Of a stretch of 64,000 bases of DNA, positions 10,682 to 20,599 are shown piece after piece; position 1 is the first letter of the stretch, and every line of letters starts with the position of its first letter. The notes beneath the pieces were generated by a model that ran no database searches, was not told where the DNA came from, and saw only the letters and a program-made list of their open reading frames with translations. Both the position numbers and the translations under genes were made by a program. Location: the NCBI GenBank assembly GCA_003278425.1, contig QCFE01000003.1, positions 61,377 to 125,376 of the forward strand, given 5' to 3'. The stretch is from Prochlorococcus sp. AG-363-B11 (lineage in GTDB: Bacteria > Cyanobacteriota > Cyanobacteriia > PCC-6307 > Cyanobiaceae).

Positions 10682-10849
10682 ATGCCAACTCTTACCTATC
10701 GCGGAAAATCCTACATTCAACAAAAAAAAGCAACCGAGAAACAGTTCATAGAGCTAACGTATAGAAGAAATGTTTATTCAAATAGGAAAACTGAAAGCTC
10801 AAGCAAGCATTCTCAATTAACTTATAGAGGCGTTTCATATCAAAAGTAA
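10682..10849 (+). CDS. DUF4278 small protein (PirA-like candidate)
   Basis: Manual translation MPTLTYRGKSYIQQKKATEKQFIELTYRRNVYSNRKTESSSKHSQLTYRGVSYQK*. Three LTYR(G/R)xxY repeats. Not in the supplied ORF list. Confidence 0.75.
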   Translation: MPTLTYRGKSYIQQKKATEKQFIELTYRRNVYSNRKTESSSKHSQLTYRGVSYQK

Positions 10850-11038
10850 TAAAGTTTTTGATTTAAATAAGCACTTTTAATCTAGGGAATAACTAGAGGG
10901 GATAGTTTTTTTAGTCATTCGAATGAGCTCTTTAAAGAACCTCTTAAAACCAGGCAAAAAAGATTTATATTTAAAAAAATATATGAATGATTGATATAGA
11001 AAAGGACTATGCTCGTCTTATTGCAAAGAAACTATTCA

Positions 11039-11266
11039 ATGGTTGAACTAACATTAATGATGCTTTTAAACAATGTAGGAGATCAATTTTGCAAATACCG
11101 TTTAGAAGGTAGTGATACTTATAAATCACTTCTTCTCGCATATAGCGATGCAAGTGAGAAGTATGGTGTAACGGAAGTCAAAAAAGTTATAGAAGAAGCA
11201 GATGCTTTAAACTTTTCTGCTGTTGCTGTAGCACTTTTAAAATGTCCTCAGCATCTTAATAATTGA
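11039..11266 (+). CDS. Hypothetical small protein
   Basis: ORF 11009-11266; internal ATG MVELTLMMLLNNVGDQF... looks the more likely start. Confidence 0.5.
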   Translation: MVELTLMMLLNNVGDQFCKYRLEGSDTYKSLLLAYSDASEKYGVTEVKKVIEEADALNFSAVAVALLKCPQHLNN

Positions 11267-11300
11267 TTTTTCATTCAGTAAACTCAGCCTCAAATTAATA

Positions 11301-12524
11301 TTGAGAAGGACTTTTAGATGGGAACTCTTAATGTGCCGCTTTAGATCTGATCTCCCAGCATTAAAAAATAAAGACTATTTCAACTATGGTGGGCAAGGGC
11401 CATTGCCTAAAACCTCTCTAGATGCCATTACAAATAGCTGGGAAACCATACAAGAGTTAGGACCTTTTACGAACGATGTTTGGCCATTCATAACTAATGA
11501 AATTAAAAGCACAAAAGACCTTATCGCAGAATTTTGTGGTGTAAGTAAACGACGTATTGCCCTAACCGAGAATGTTACGAGTGGATGTGTTCTGCCTCTT
11601 TGGGGTCTCCCATTTTCGAAAGGAGACCGGATTTTAATCAGCAACTGCGAACATCCTGGTGTCGTCTCAGCATGCAAAGAGATTGCAAGGCGAAAAGCAC
11701 TTCAGATAGATATATTAGATGTTCTAAGTATGCGCGGGGAAATAGACGGTGAGGGAGTGAATCAAAATGAAGTAATTAGAGCTATTGAAGACAGTTTAAA
11801 AGCAAGTACCAAGCTAGTCGTCTTATCTCACCTTCTTTGGAATACTGGGCAAATAATGCCGATAGAATTAATTGCAAAGCTACTTCTTAAACATCCAAAT
11901 GAACCTTTTTTCTTAGTTGACGCAGCACAAAGTTTCTGCCAAATCCCAATTAAAGATAGCGCTGCAAAAGTAGATATCTATGCTTTCACAGGTCACAAAT
12001 GGGCTTTTGGCCCAGAAGGCCTTGGAGCTGTAGTTCTATCCGAGAGGATTCTCAAAGAAGCTAATCCAACACTAGTTGGATGGAAAAGTCTAACTGCTGA
12101 ATCTAGTATTTACGCTAACGAAATCAGTCCTTTCCATAAAGATGCCAGACGGTTTGAAATTGCAACTTCATGTACACCTTTACTAGCCGGTCTCCGATGT
12201 TCACTGAACCTTCTTAAAGAGCAAGGAACTGATTTAGAAAGGATTAATAAGATTAAATTACTTAGTAAAAGACTATGGCTTGAGCTAAACAATATCACTT
12301 CTGTAAACCCTATCCTTCAAGGTCCCCCTCCAGCCGGACTTGTAAGTTTTACTCTTAACTCCAAGCAGTCTCCTAATCAAATAGTGAAACTACTTGCTCA
12401 GAAGTCTATTTTTATAAGAGTCCTCGAAGATCCCATATGGCTACGAGCATGCGTTCATATCACAAGCACTGAGAACGAAATAGCAAGACTTATAGCTGGA
12501 CTTAAAAAAATTGCGGCAAGTTAA
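11301..12524 (+). CDS. Class V aminotransferase / cysteine desulfurase family protein
   Basis: FNYGGQGPLPKTSLDAI, LVVLSHLLWNTGQIMPI, VDAAQSFCQIPI, AFTGHKWAFGPEGLGAVV (PLP lysine). Confidence 0.9.
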   Translation: MRRTFRWELLMCRFRSDLPALKNKDYFNYGGQGPLPKTSLDAITNSWETIQELGPFTNDVWPFITNEIKSTKDLIAEFCGVSKRRIALTENVTSGCVLPLWGLPFSKGDRILISNCEHPGVVSACKEIARRKALQIDILDVLSMRGEIDGEGVNQNEVIRAIEDSLKASTKLVVLSHLLWNTGQIMPIELIAKLLLKHPNEPFFLVDAAQSFCQIPIKDSAAKVDIYAFTGHKWAFGPEGLGAVVLSERILKEANPTLVGWKSLTAESSIYANEISPFHKDARRFEIATSCTPLLAGLRCSLNLLKEQGTDLERINKIKLLSKRLWLELNNITSVNPILQGPPPAGLVSFTLNSKQSPNQIVKLLAQKSIFIRVLEDPIWLRACVHITSTENEIARLIAGLKKIAAS

Positions 12525-12543
12525 ACGGTCTATCTCTCAAATT

Positions 12544-14055
12544 TCAACCATTTAATTTTAGAAGCAAAGCTTTCCTTGCAATATCTCTATCATCAAACTT
12601 GATTCTCTCTGCTCCTAGGATTTGATAATCCTCATGTCCCTTACCTGCAATTAAGACAATATCTCCTGGAAGAGCCATAGAAATAGCCTTTTGTATCGCA
12701 ATAGCTCTATCACTTTCAACAATCAGCTCTTCCATAATAGTTATTCCATCCATAATGTCATGAAGAATTTGCTGTTCATCTTCTGTTCGAGGGTTATCGG
12801 AAGTAAGAATGATAATGTCTGCAAATTTTTCTGCAATTTTTCCCATTTTTGATCTCTTGCCTCGATCTCTATCACCTCCACAACCAAATACACAGTAAAG
12901 ATTTCCCAATCCAAAAGAGCGCAACGTCTTTAGGACATTCTCTAGTCCATCTGGAGTATGAGCATAGTCAACTATTACGTTAGGCAAGTTACCTTCTAGA
13001 CGTATCTGTTCCATTCGTCCTGGAATACCTGGGAAATCTTTTATACAAGGCAAAATTCTATCTAATGGGATACCTCTTTGAAGCAATACCCCAACTGCCT
13101 CAAGCAAATTCATCAGATTAAAACTTCCAATCAAAGGGGTTTCGAATCTTCCTCTACCCATAGGGCTATGCAAAATACCCTCAACACTATTAGACGCAAC
13201 CTTAATTTCAGAAATAAAAAGCTCAGGCTTAATCGACTCGATAATATCCTTGTTTAGCGAAGCACGCCAACAAACCTCTTTTAAATCTTTCGATAGTCTG
13301 CATCCCCAACGGTCGTCAATATTAACTACAACCCTAGAATCGCCTTTTTCTAATAGAGGTGCCTGAAACAAGCGCGACTTAGCTTCAAAATATGCTTCCA
13401 TAGTCTTATGATAATCAAGATGATCCTGCGTGAGATTAGTAAAGATAGCTCCTGAGAACCTACAACCAGCAACACGTTTTTGTGCCAATGCGTGTGAGCT
13501 AACTTCCATAGTCGCTAAACAAGCCCCCGAAGTAACTGCCGCCGATAACTTGGATTGCAGAACATCTCCAAAAAGAGTTGTATGGCTAGCAGTTTCAGTA
13601 TGACCAGGCCAACGGTTCTCTAAAGTTCCAAACAATGCAGGGCGCAAGCCACACCTTGAACTTAGGTACTCTATTAAATGTGTAATTGTTGTTTTACCAT
13701 TTGTACCTGTAACACCTATCAACTCCATTTTTAATGAAGGCTTATCCCAAAAGACAGAGGCAATCTCACCCATCCAATAACCAACTTGATCAGGAACAAT
13801 AAAGACCATATCCTCGCTGTTAGGAGGATCTAGTGTTGCAGCATCTTTACTAATAATTGCAGCAACTGCACCACTAGAGATTGCCTGACGCCAGAAGAAT
13901 CCTCCATCAACTTTCTCTCCTGGTAGACCAAAAAATAAATCTCCTTTTTTGACTAAACGAGAATCACAACTAATGCTCTGAACTAGAACGTTTCCAAAAG
14001 CATTTGAAGCATCTATTCCTATTGCCTTTAAAAGAAAGTGAAGAGAGGTAGTCAT
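12544..14055 (-). CDS. murE: UDP-N-acetylmuramoyl-tripeptide synthetase MurE
   Basis: 503 aa; GVTGTNGKTTITHLIEYL, SSHALAQKRVAGCRFSGAIFTNLTQDHLDYH, TSDNPRTED, GKGHEDYQ. Confidence 0.96.
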   Translation of the reverse strand: MTTSLHFLLKAIGIDASNAFGNVLVQSISCDSRLVKKGDLFFGLPGEKVDGGFFWRQAISSGAVAAIISKDAATLDPPNSEDMVFIVPDQVGYWMGEIASVFWDKPSLKMELIGVTGTNGKTTITHLIEYLSSRCGLRPALFGTLENRWPGHTETASHTTLFGDVLQSKLSAAVTSGACLATMEVSSHALAQKRVAGCRFSGAIFTNLTQDHLDYHKTMEAYFEAKSRLFQAPLLEKGDSRVVVNIDDRWGCRLSKDLKEVCWRASLNKDIIESIKPELFISEIKVASNSVEGILHSPMGRGRFETPLIGSFNLMNLLEAVGVLLQRGIPLDRILPCIKDFPGIPGRMEQIRLEGNLPNVIVDYAHTPDGLENVLKTLRSFGLGNLYCVFGCGGDRDRGKRSKMGKIAEKFADIIILTSDNPRTEDEQQILHDIMDGITIMEELIVESDRAIAIQKAISMALPGDIVLIAGKGHEDYQILGAERIKFDDRDIARKALLLKLNG

Positions 14056-14079
14056 ATCAAAAAGCAGAATAACCTCCTA

Positions 14080-14391
14080 TTAATCCTTCCCAATCTTTCC
14101 TGCAATAATCTTCTGAAGCCAAAGCAAAAGAGCTTCTTCAGAAAGTCTTGGAGAAACTCTTGGTAATTCAAACTTTCTCAATGGAGAGCTTAATTCAAGC
14201 AATAACACAGGTACCTGCAATGAATAACTGGCCATCTCAGCATTTGTAACATCTTTGCTATCAATATCCCTTACACAGAGCTTAAGAGGAGTCTCAAGCT
14301 GGTCTAAAGAAAGTTTACTTAATCGTTCTTCTAGGCCTTCACATAAACAACAGCCTGCCCTGGTAAAAAGAATTAATTTATGTTCAATCAT
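14080..14391 (-). CDS. Glutaredoxin-like protein
   Basis: 103 aa; LFTRAGCCLCEGLEERL thioredoxin-fold CxxC and VPVLLLE. Confidence 0.85.
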   Translation of the reverse strand: MIEHKLILFTRAGCCLCEGLEERLSKLSLDQLETPLKLCVRDIDSKDVTNAEMASYSLQVPVLLLELSSPLRKFELPRVSPRLSEEALLLWLQKIIAGKIGKD

Positions 14392-14627
14392 TAGTCAGGT
14401 ACTGGGTCACAACCGCAAGGAGTCCAAGGGTGGCATCGACAGAGTCTTTTAAAAGTCAACCAACCTCCTTTCCAAGGTCCATGCTTAGCAACAGCTTCCA
14501 ATCCATACTCACTACAACTTGGAATAAAGCGGCATCTTGGGCCCCAAAGAGGAGATAAATACTTCCTATAAAAAGCAATTAAGACTAAAAAGAGTTTGCC
14601 AATAATTTTATTCAACTTCTGAATCAT
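14391..14627 (-). CDS. yidD: Membrane protein insertion efficiency factor YidD
   Basis: 78 aa; [49 protein letters not shown]. Confidence 0.95.
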   Translation of the reverse strand: MIQKLNKIIGKLFLVLIAFYRKYLSPLWGPRCRFIPSCSEYGLEAVAKHGPWKGGWLTFKRLCRCHPWTPCGCDPVPD

Positions 14628-14729
14628 GTTTCAAGATAGAATAAATAGCTAGTGAATGAAAAAGCACAAGCAGGATTAAAATTCCTACCTTAAGCTTTCA
14701 TCACAAATTGTCCCATTATTATTTGTTCT

Positions 14730-15338
14730 ATGTCTAGATACCGTGGGCCTCGACTGAGGATCACGCGTCGCTTGGGAGATCTACCAGGTCTCACCCGGAA
14801 GGCTGCAAAGCGGTCAAATCCACCAGGTCAGCACGGCAATGCCCGTCGCAAGCGCTCTGAATACGCGATCCGATTAGAAGAAAAACAAAAACTGAGATTT
14901 AACTACGGAATTTCAGAACGTCAACTTGTCCGATATGTCAAGAAAGCAAGAGCAATGGAAGGTTCTACAGGAACTAATCTCCTGAAATTATTAGAAAGCA
15001 GGCTAGACAACATTTGCTTTAGGCTTGGTTTTGGTCCCACTATTCCAGGGTCCCGACAACTTGTTAATCATGGGCATATAACCGTCAATGGGAAAGCACT
15101 TGATATAGCTAGTTATCAATGCAAACCTGGTGATGAAATTGCAGTACGCGAAAGAAAAGCTAGCAAGAAACTAGCGGAAGCGAATTTAGAATTCCCTGGC
15201 CTTGCAAATGTCCCTCCTCACTTAGAGCTAGAGAAATCAAAAATGACTGCAAAGGTTACTGGCAAGTGTGAGCGAGAGTGGGTTGCTATTGAAATAAATG
15301 AACTATTAGTTGTTGAGTACTACTCACGTAAGGTCTAA
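14730..15338 (+). CDS. rpsD: 30S ribosomal protein S4
   Basis: 202 aa; [24 protein letters not shown] and S4 domain [32 protein letters not shown]. Confidence 0.98.
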   Translation: MSRYRGPRLRITRRLGDLPGLTRKAAKRSNPPGQHGNARRKRSEYAIRLEEKQKLRFNYGISERQLVRYVKKARAMEGSTGTNLLKLLESRLDNICFRLGFGPTIPGSRQLVNHGHITVNGKALDIASYQCKPGDEIAVRERKASKKLAEANLEFPGLANVPPHLELEKSKMTAKVTGKCEREWVAIEINELLVVEYYSRKV

Positions 15339-15391
15339 TTAAATCTAAAGATATCTTGCCAATTAATACTTAAAGGAATTGTTGGATTATA

Positions 15392-15421
15392 TAAAGCCTT
15401 CCTTGAAAGAGGAAGGCTTTA
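15392..15421 (+). terminator. Rho-independent terminator after rpsD
   Basis: Perfect inverted repeat TAAAGCCTTCC-TTGAAAGA-GGAAGGCTTTA about 50 nt after the rpsD stop. Confidence 0.8.
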
Positions 15422-15726
15422 TAATTATTGATCAAGAAAGAATGCTGTTCTCAAAGGGCTTCTAAATATTATATAACTTAATTCTTGAACCAATAAAATA
15501 TATTTAAGCAAAGTACAACTTGATATGACTTAACGAGCAATAAATTCTTTTAGATCTAAATCTCCTTCAGATCAAAAAAATCATTATATTTGCACACCTG
15601 TAAAATTACCTCTCGTATTTTCATAATCCAATTTTTCATTACAGCTGTTCCTATCCAAAGATTCTCCTATTTCTGCGCTTTTACAGATGAACTGTTAATT
15701 TAAATACTCATATATAAGAAAAAACA

Positions 15727-16032
15727 GTGGTTACTGACAAAGCTCTACTCAAAGAGGTGACAAAGGAGCTCTGGCAATCAGTCAAAAAACTTCGCCCTGA
15801 CCTAGGGAAGGACCCTCGTATGCAACTTGTCCTCAAAGCTCTTATTACCATTGGAGACCTTCCTAACCCCATAGAAGCGGCAATGGTAGTAGGAACTTGC
15901 CTGGAGATGGAAGAAGAAGATGAGCCCTCTAATCCTAAAAAGGGTGAGGCCTCAACAAGCAAGGTCAATTCCCAAACAGAAGCTTCTCAAGATGGTAGGA
16001 GGACTGTTCGAAGAAGATCCGCTGCCTCTTAG
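15727..16032 (+). CDS. Conserved cyanobacterial hypothetical (TIGR03894-like)
   Basis: 101 aa; LLKEVTKELWQSVKKLRPDLGKDPRMQLVLKALITIGDLPNPIEAAMVVGTCLEME. Confidence 0.65.
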   Translation: MVTDKALLKEVTKELWQSVKKLRPDLGKDPRMQLVLKALITIGDLPNPIEAAMVVGTCLEMEEEDEPSNPKKGEASTSKVNSQTEASQDGRRTVRRRSAAS

Positions 16033-16237
16033 TCTGAGAATTTTATTACCTTAAAACGAAGTTTTTTGGCTACGGCTAGGAAGCAAAGGTTTAACTAAAT
16101 AACACACCTAAATATCCTCGTGATCATAATTATATTAGAAGTTTCCAAGAATATATCTCCGAACTTAATCACTAAGGCTATAGATTTAAAACCATGGATT
16201 ATTAACTTCTGAACTTACATATATGAGCAAATTATCT

Positions 16238-16405
16238 TTAGTTTTCTTGAGTAGTGCTTAAAATATTACAAGAAAGCTCACATTCGGTTAATTCTTTATT
16301 AGTAAGCCTTTCTAAGATTCTTGCCTTATCTATAGCAGACAATTCTCCATCAGAGGTCCATTTTAAAGTGGTTTTCCTTTGTCGAGTGGTATTTTTCTTC
16401 ATCAT
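16238..16405 (-). CDS. Hypothetical small basic protein, second gene of a small-ORF pair
   Basis: Manual translation MMKKNTTRQRKTTLKWTSDGELSAIDKARILERLTNKELTECELSCNILSTTQEN*. Starts directly after the TAG of the upstream ORF, with GAGGAG upstream. Not in the ORF list. Confidence 0.6.
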   Translation of the reverse strand: MMKKNTTRQRKTTLKWTSDGELSAIDKARILERLTNKELTECELSCNILSTTQEN

Positions 16406-16588
16406 CTACTCCTCACTTTTTAGGTGCACTTCTACACATCGAGTAACGCACTCAACGCCTTCATTCTCGAGACTGCATGCAGTAACGCATTCAAAATATG
16501 AATCAATCGCATCTGTCTGATCTATTTGTAATGACTCGCTCATCCCTTTCGTCATTTTTTTAAATCGATTGGATGACACCTTTAGCAC
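16406..16588 (-). CDS. Small twin-CX3C protein
   Basis: ...MSESLQIDQTDAIDSYFECVTACSLENEGVECVTRCVEVHLKSEE. Likely starts at the internal MSES or MTKG methionine. Confidence 0.65.
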   Translation of the reverse strand: MLKVSSNRFKKMTKGMSESLQIDQTDAIDSYFECVTACSLENEGVECVTRCVEVHLKSEE

Positions 16589-16745
16589 AAATCAGCTTGA
16601 TTCTATTGGTTTCATTAATGAACATAAAGTACCTAAGCAATAATTACTAATAGCGAAGCTCCCTCTTTTGGTATTTAAGAGATATTGAATTTTTTTTTGC
16701 CAAAAATAAAATCAACGGCAAGATTAAGTAAAAGCTATAGACATC

Positions 16746-17681
16746 TTGTCAAAGGAACTAACAGAAACGGTAAAAGAGCTGAGGCTTCTTGGCTGGTCAG
16801 AAAAAGGGGCCAATGATTATACGGATTTAATCATGAATAACAAGCTCAATTTGTTTTCATCTAGTCAATATGGCTTACTTCTCACATTAACCTTACTATT
16901 CCTAATTTTTGTAATATCCATATCTACAATAGTACACTTAAACAAGAAAAAGAAGCCGCCAGTAACTGAGAAAAATACAAATAATCTTCAACCTAAGTAT
17001 AATCTTTCAGATGAAAAGCTTCTTCCTAATGAAAAAAAATCTATTTTAAAACGCATAAGCAGCGTAGAAAAGCAACTAACTGCAGTCCCTATAGTCAATA
17101 GAGACAAAATAAAAAAGTTAGTTAAAGCTATTGTACCTCTTAAAGAAAATAGAGAAATCGCTCCAAAAACTATAAAGAATGTCTCCCTAAGGAATCTAAA
17201 TAGCAACTTAAGAAAACTTATAAGTGAAACCTCTATAGACTTAGATAAAACTGCAGAAATCTTTATATTAGCATTTATTGTTATATATGATTTATCAATA
17301 AAGGTGATTAAATTTTTCACCAAAAGCTTGTTAAGAGAATTAGCTACAAATATTAATAAATCGAGCAATATTATGCCTAATCCAAAGTTAAATAAAGTTA
17401 ACAATATTGAAGTTAGGGGAAATATTTCAGGGGAGCAACTTCTTAATAGCCTTAGTAGAGATCAGTTGATCAAATTAATTGCTGCAACTCCATCAACATT
17501 AAAAAAACTTAATTTCAAAGAGAGGGAAGAAGAGTTGATGAAAAAAACAAATCTTGAACTTAAGTCGCTACTAAAAGGTGAAGTTAATATATCTAGGCTG
17601 AAAAAGAAAGAACTTGTCAGCAAGATCCTATCTATGGAAAAAGATAACCTTATTGGATCAAATTTGAAGAAATCTACATGA
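16746..17681 (+). CDS. Hypothetical membrane-anchored protein with C-terminal Rho-N/SAP-like helical motifs
   Basis: 311 aa; one N-terminal TM (LLLTLTLLFLIFVISISTIV), Lys-rich middle, C-terminal LSRDQLIKLIAATPS...TNLELKSLLKGEVNISRLKKKELVSKIL. Confidence 0.6.
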   Translation: MSKELTETVKELRLLGWSEKGANDYTDLIMNNKLNLFSSSQYGLLLTLTLLFLIFVISISTIVHLNKKKKPPVTEKNTNNLQPKYNLSDEKLLPNEKKSILKRISSVEKQLTAVPIVNRDKIKKLVKAIVPLKENREIAPKTIKNVSLRNLNSNLRKLISETSIDLDKTAEIFILAFIVIYDLSIKVIKFFTKSLLRELATNINKSSNIMPNPKLNKVNNIEVRGNISGEQLLNSLSRDQLIKLIAATPSTLKKLNFKEREEELMKKTNLELKSLLKGEVNISRLKKKELVSKILSMEKDNLIGSNLKKST

Positions 17682-17854
17682 AATCAAAATCAGAAAATCA
17701 ATATAATGAAGATCTCAAGAAAAGTCACTAGAGAGTGATTAATCTTGTAATTATATACAATGAGAAATATGACCTAGGGATTAAAAATCATTTCCAATAA
17801 TTTAGCTTTGTCTTCTAAGGAGACTTTTATACAATTTGAACTGAAGATTCAAAC

Positions 17855-19039
17855 TTGCTCTTTACCAAAGTGGCATTAATGCAACCAGACAAGAGCTTTA
17901 ACCCAGGCATTCAAACAAGGGCCATACATCATGGCAAAAGTTATGCAGATAATACTGGCACAGTTATGCCTCCTATTTTCCCAAGCTCAACTTTTACCCA
18001 TGGGAACCCTGAAGGATTTGATTACACTCGTTCTGGTAATCCAAACTTCCGAATATTAGAGGATGTTTTAGCCTCATTAGAAGAATGCAAATACTCAACA
18101 GTTTTTGCCTCGGGTGTAAGTGCAATTACAGCAATTGCTAGTTCTCTTCAATCAGGAGATCTTATCTTATGTGAAGAAAACCTTTATGGATGTACCGTAA
18201 GGTTATTCGAGCAAGTTTTTAGTAAATTTAAGCTTCAAACAAAATGGATAGATTTCTCAAATACAAACTCTCTCGCACTAATTGATGGTTTAAATCCATC
18301 TATGATCTGGCTGGAAAGTCCCACCAATCCTCTTTTAAAAATTATAGATATTAAAAGAATTTGTGATAAAGCAAGCGAGAATCAAATCCCTGTAGTAGTA
18401 GACAATACTTTTTCTACAGCTTTATTACAAAAGCCTCTTGACCTAGGAGCAACCTTATCGCTCACAAGTACTACTAAATACATCAACGGCCATTCTGATG
18501 CATTAGGTGGTGCAGTGTGCACCCAAGATGTTTATTGGAAAGATAGAATGGACTTTGCACAAAAGGCACTTGGGCTACAGCCATCTCCTTTTGATTGTTG
18601 GCTTATTACTAGAGGCATAAAAACTCTTCCTCTTCGCCTATCTAAACAAGTTGACAATGCATTGGCTCTTGCAAATGAATTAGGGAAACATCCATCCGTA
18701 GAATGGGTCCGTTATCCATTTAAGTTAGATCATCCACAATATGAACTTGCAAAAAAACAAATGGCAAGTGGAGGAGCCATAATTACAATTAGACTAAAAG
18801 CTGATCAAAAGAGAACATATACCTTTTGCAAAAATCTTAGATATTTCAATATGGCCGAAAGTTTAGGGGGCGTAGAAAGTCTTATTTGCCACCCTGCGAC
18901 TATGACTCATGCATCCTTAAGTACAGAAACAAAAAAAAAGTTAGGGATAGACGAATCGCTAGTTCGACTTTCAGTTGGTTGTGAGGACTTTGCAGATCTA
19001 GAGAAAGACCTCAATCAACAATTAAGTCAATTACTGTGA
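17855..19039 (+). CDS. Trans-sulfuration PLP enzyme (cystathionine lyase/synthase family)
   Basis: 394 aa; GTVMPPIFPSSTFTHGNPEGFDYTRSGNPN, LTSTTKYINGHSDALGG (PLP lysine). Confidence 0.9.
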   Translation: MLFTKVALMQPDKSFNPGIQTRAIHHGKSYADNTGTVMPPIFPSSTFTHGNPEGFDYTRSGNPNFRILEDVLASLEECKYSTVFASGVSAITAIASSLQSGDLILCEENLYGCTVRLFEQVFSKFKLQTKWIDFSNTNSLALIDGLNPSMIWLESPTNPLLKIIDIKRICDKASENQIPVVVDNTFSTALLQKPLDLGATLSLTSTTKYINGHSDALGGAVCTQDVYWKDRMDFAQKALGLQPSPFDCWLITRGIKTLPLRLSKQVDNALALANELGKHPSVEWVRYPFKLDHPQYELAKKQMASGGAIITIRLKADQKRTYTFCKNLRYFNMAESLGGVESLICHPATMTHASLSTETKKKLGIDESLVRLSVGCEDFADLEKDLNQQLSQLL

Positions 19040-20508
19040 CCAAACGAGATCTAATAAAAGACCCTTTCTGGGAAGCCTCTGATCTGGGTGAGGCAATACC
19101 TCAAAGTCCTCATGCAGTATCAGTCGCCTTGCCTCGTTGGGAAGATGTACTCGCCTATGAAGAGAAAGATCCTGCTTGCTTAAATGCTCTTCAATCAATT
19201 TACCCTCGTTTTGGTTTGAACCCTCTTGTCAAAGAGATTGCAGAAAAAGCAATTGAGCTTCATGGTGAGATCCTAAATAGTGCTTGGCCTTACCCAAACA
19301 TCAAAACAGCGCAAAAAGCTCAGAGGTTTTGCCAAAGAGTACATACAAAAAGCTATACAACTATTCATGAGGTTTCAGGGCTGCAATGCTTAATTGTTGA
19401 TGCACAAGCTACCTCTTCAGCAAAGGCTTTTTGGCAACATACAGGGTTGGGAGCTTCTTCTCGCCAAGCTGCTATAGCACTAAATAAAGAGAAACCTCCC
19501 TCTATTAATGCTGGAGAAGAAGCAAGAGAAGCTATCCGAAATCGACTGTCAAAGATTTATGGTTGTGACAAAAATTTAATTCAACTCCATCCCTCAGGGA
19601 TGGCTGCTTTAACAACAGCGCTTGAAGCCTTAAAGCAATTGAAACCAAAAAAATCAATTTTGCAATTGGGCTTCCCTTATGTAGATGTTTTAAAACTTCC
19701 CCAAGTCATTTTTGAAGGGAGTCAATTACTCCTAAACCCTGACCTTGCCGAACTAATAAATCAACTTAATAAACAAAAACCTGCCGCCTTAATTGTTGAA
19801 CTGCCCAGCAACCCAATGCTCCAATGCCTTGACCTACCTCTGATATCAAAACTTGCTCGAGATCGCGGCATTCCTGTCATTGCAGATGACACAATTGGCT
19901 CAGCTATAAACCTTGATTCACTTCCTTATGCAGATTTAGTTTTCACCTCACTCACAAAAAGCTTTGCTGGTAGTGGAGATATTCTTGCTGGATCTCTAGT
20001 AATTAGTCCAACATCACCATGGAAAGAATCATTAAAAGAACTAATCCCAGCAGTGTCTACTGCCGATTTATTTGGAGCAGATGCAATTGCACTGAAAAAA
20101 TCATGTAACGATGTCACTGATCGTATACATAAATTAAACGAAGCCTGTCTTTCGCTAAAGCTACGTTTAGAAAATCACCCTAATATTGCAAGAGTGCTAC
20201 ATCCTGAGCTATGTCCAAATTATAAATTCCTGATGAAACCTAAATCAGGTTTTGGATGCTTGCTCTCCTTTGAATTAAACGGAGGATTAGCTAAAACAAA
20301 AACGTTTTACAACTCTTTAAAAGTTTGCAAAGGCCCAAGCTTTGGTACAAATTTCACCTTGGCATGTCCATATGTGCTCTTAGCTCACTACCAAGAATTA
20401 AATTGGGTCTCCAAATGTGGTATCCCAACTGAATTAATAAGAGTTTCAGTAGGACTGGAAGAACCTGAAGATCTATGGGAACGCTTTAAAAAAGCCTTAA
20501 ACAACTGA
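19036..20508 (+). CDS. Cystathionine gamma-synthase-like PLP enzyme
   Basis: 490 aa; paralog of the preceding gene (FTSLTKSFAGSGDILAGS); start overlaps the preceding stop (GTGA). Confidence 0.82.
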   Translation: MTKRDLIKDPFWEASDLGEAIPQSPHAVSVALPRWEDVLAYEEKDPACLNALQSIYPRFGLNPLVKEIAEKAIELHGEILNSAWPYPNIKTAQKAQRFCQRVHTKSYTTIHEVSGLQCLIVDAQATSSAKAFWQHTGLGASSRQAAIALNKEKPPSINAGEEAREAIRNRLSKIYGCDKNLIQLHPSGMAALTTALEALKQLKPKKSILQLGFPYVDVLKLPQVIFEGSQLLLNPDLAELINQLNKQKPAALIVELPSNPMLQCLDLPLISKLARDRGIPVIADDTIGSAINLDSLPYADLVFTSLTKSFAGSGDILAGSLVISPTSPWKESLKELIPAVSTADLFGADAIALKKSCNDVTDRIHKLNEACLSLKLRLENHPNIARVLHPELCPNYKFLMKPKSGFGCLLSFELNGGLAKTKTFYNSLKVCKGPSFGTNFTLACPYVLLAHYQELNWVSKCGIPTELIRVSVGLEEPEDLWERFKKALNN

Positions 20509-20599
20509 AGTAAATATCTCAATCGTTTTTAGATCAACATCAGAATTGTGCACAAAGCAATTTCCCTAGCTAATTATTAATTGATTAAATATTTTCAAA

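Noticed and set aside
16404-16420. ACTCCTCACTTTTT resembling the Yfr1 sRNA core (ACTCCTCACAC)
   Set aside because: The core is not exact (CACTT rather than CACAC), and the site is explained as the complement of the Shine-Dalgarno region of the minus-strand ORF at 16405.
16254-16520. Plus-strand ORF 16254-16520
   Set aside because: Overlaps the better supported minus-strand small ORFs with ribosome-binding signals and a patterned Cys motif.
17855-20508. Tandem PLP trans-sulfuration paralogs followed by cysK as a novel cluster
   Set aside because: Ordinary sulfur amino-acid metabolism genes; adjacency of cystathionine enzymes and cysteine synthase is expected.
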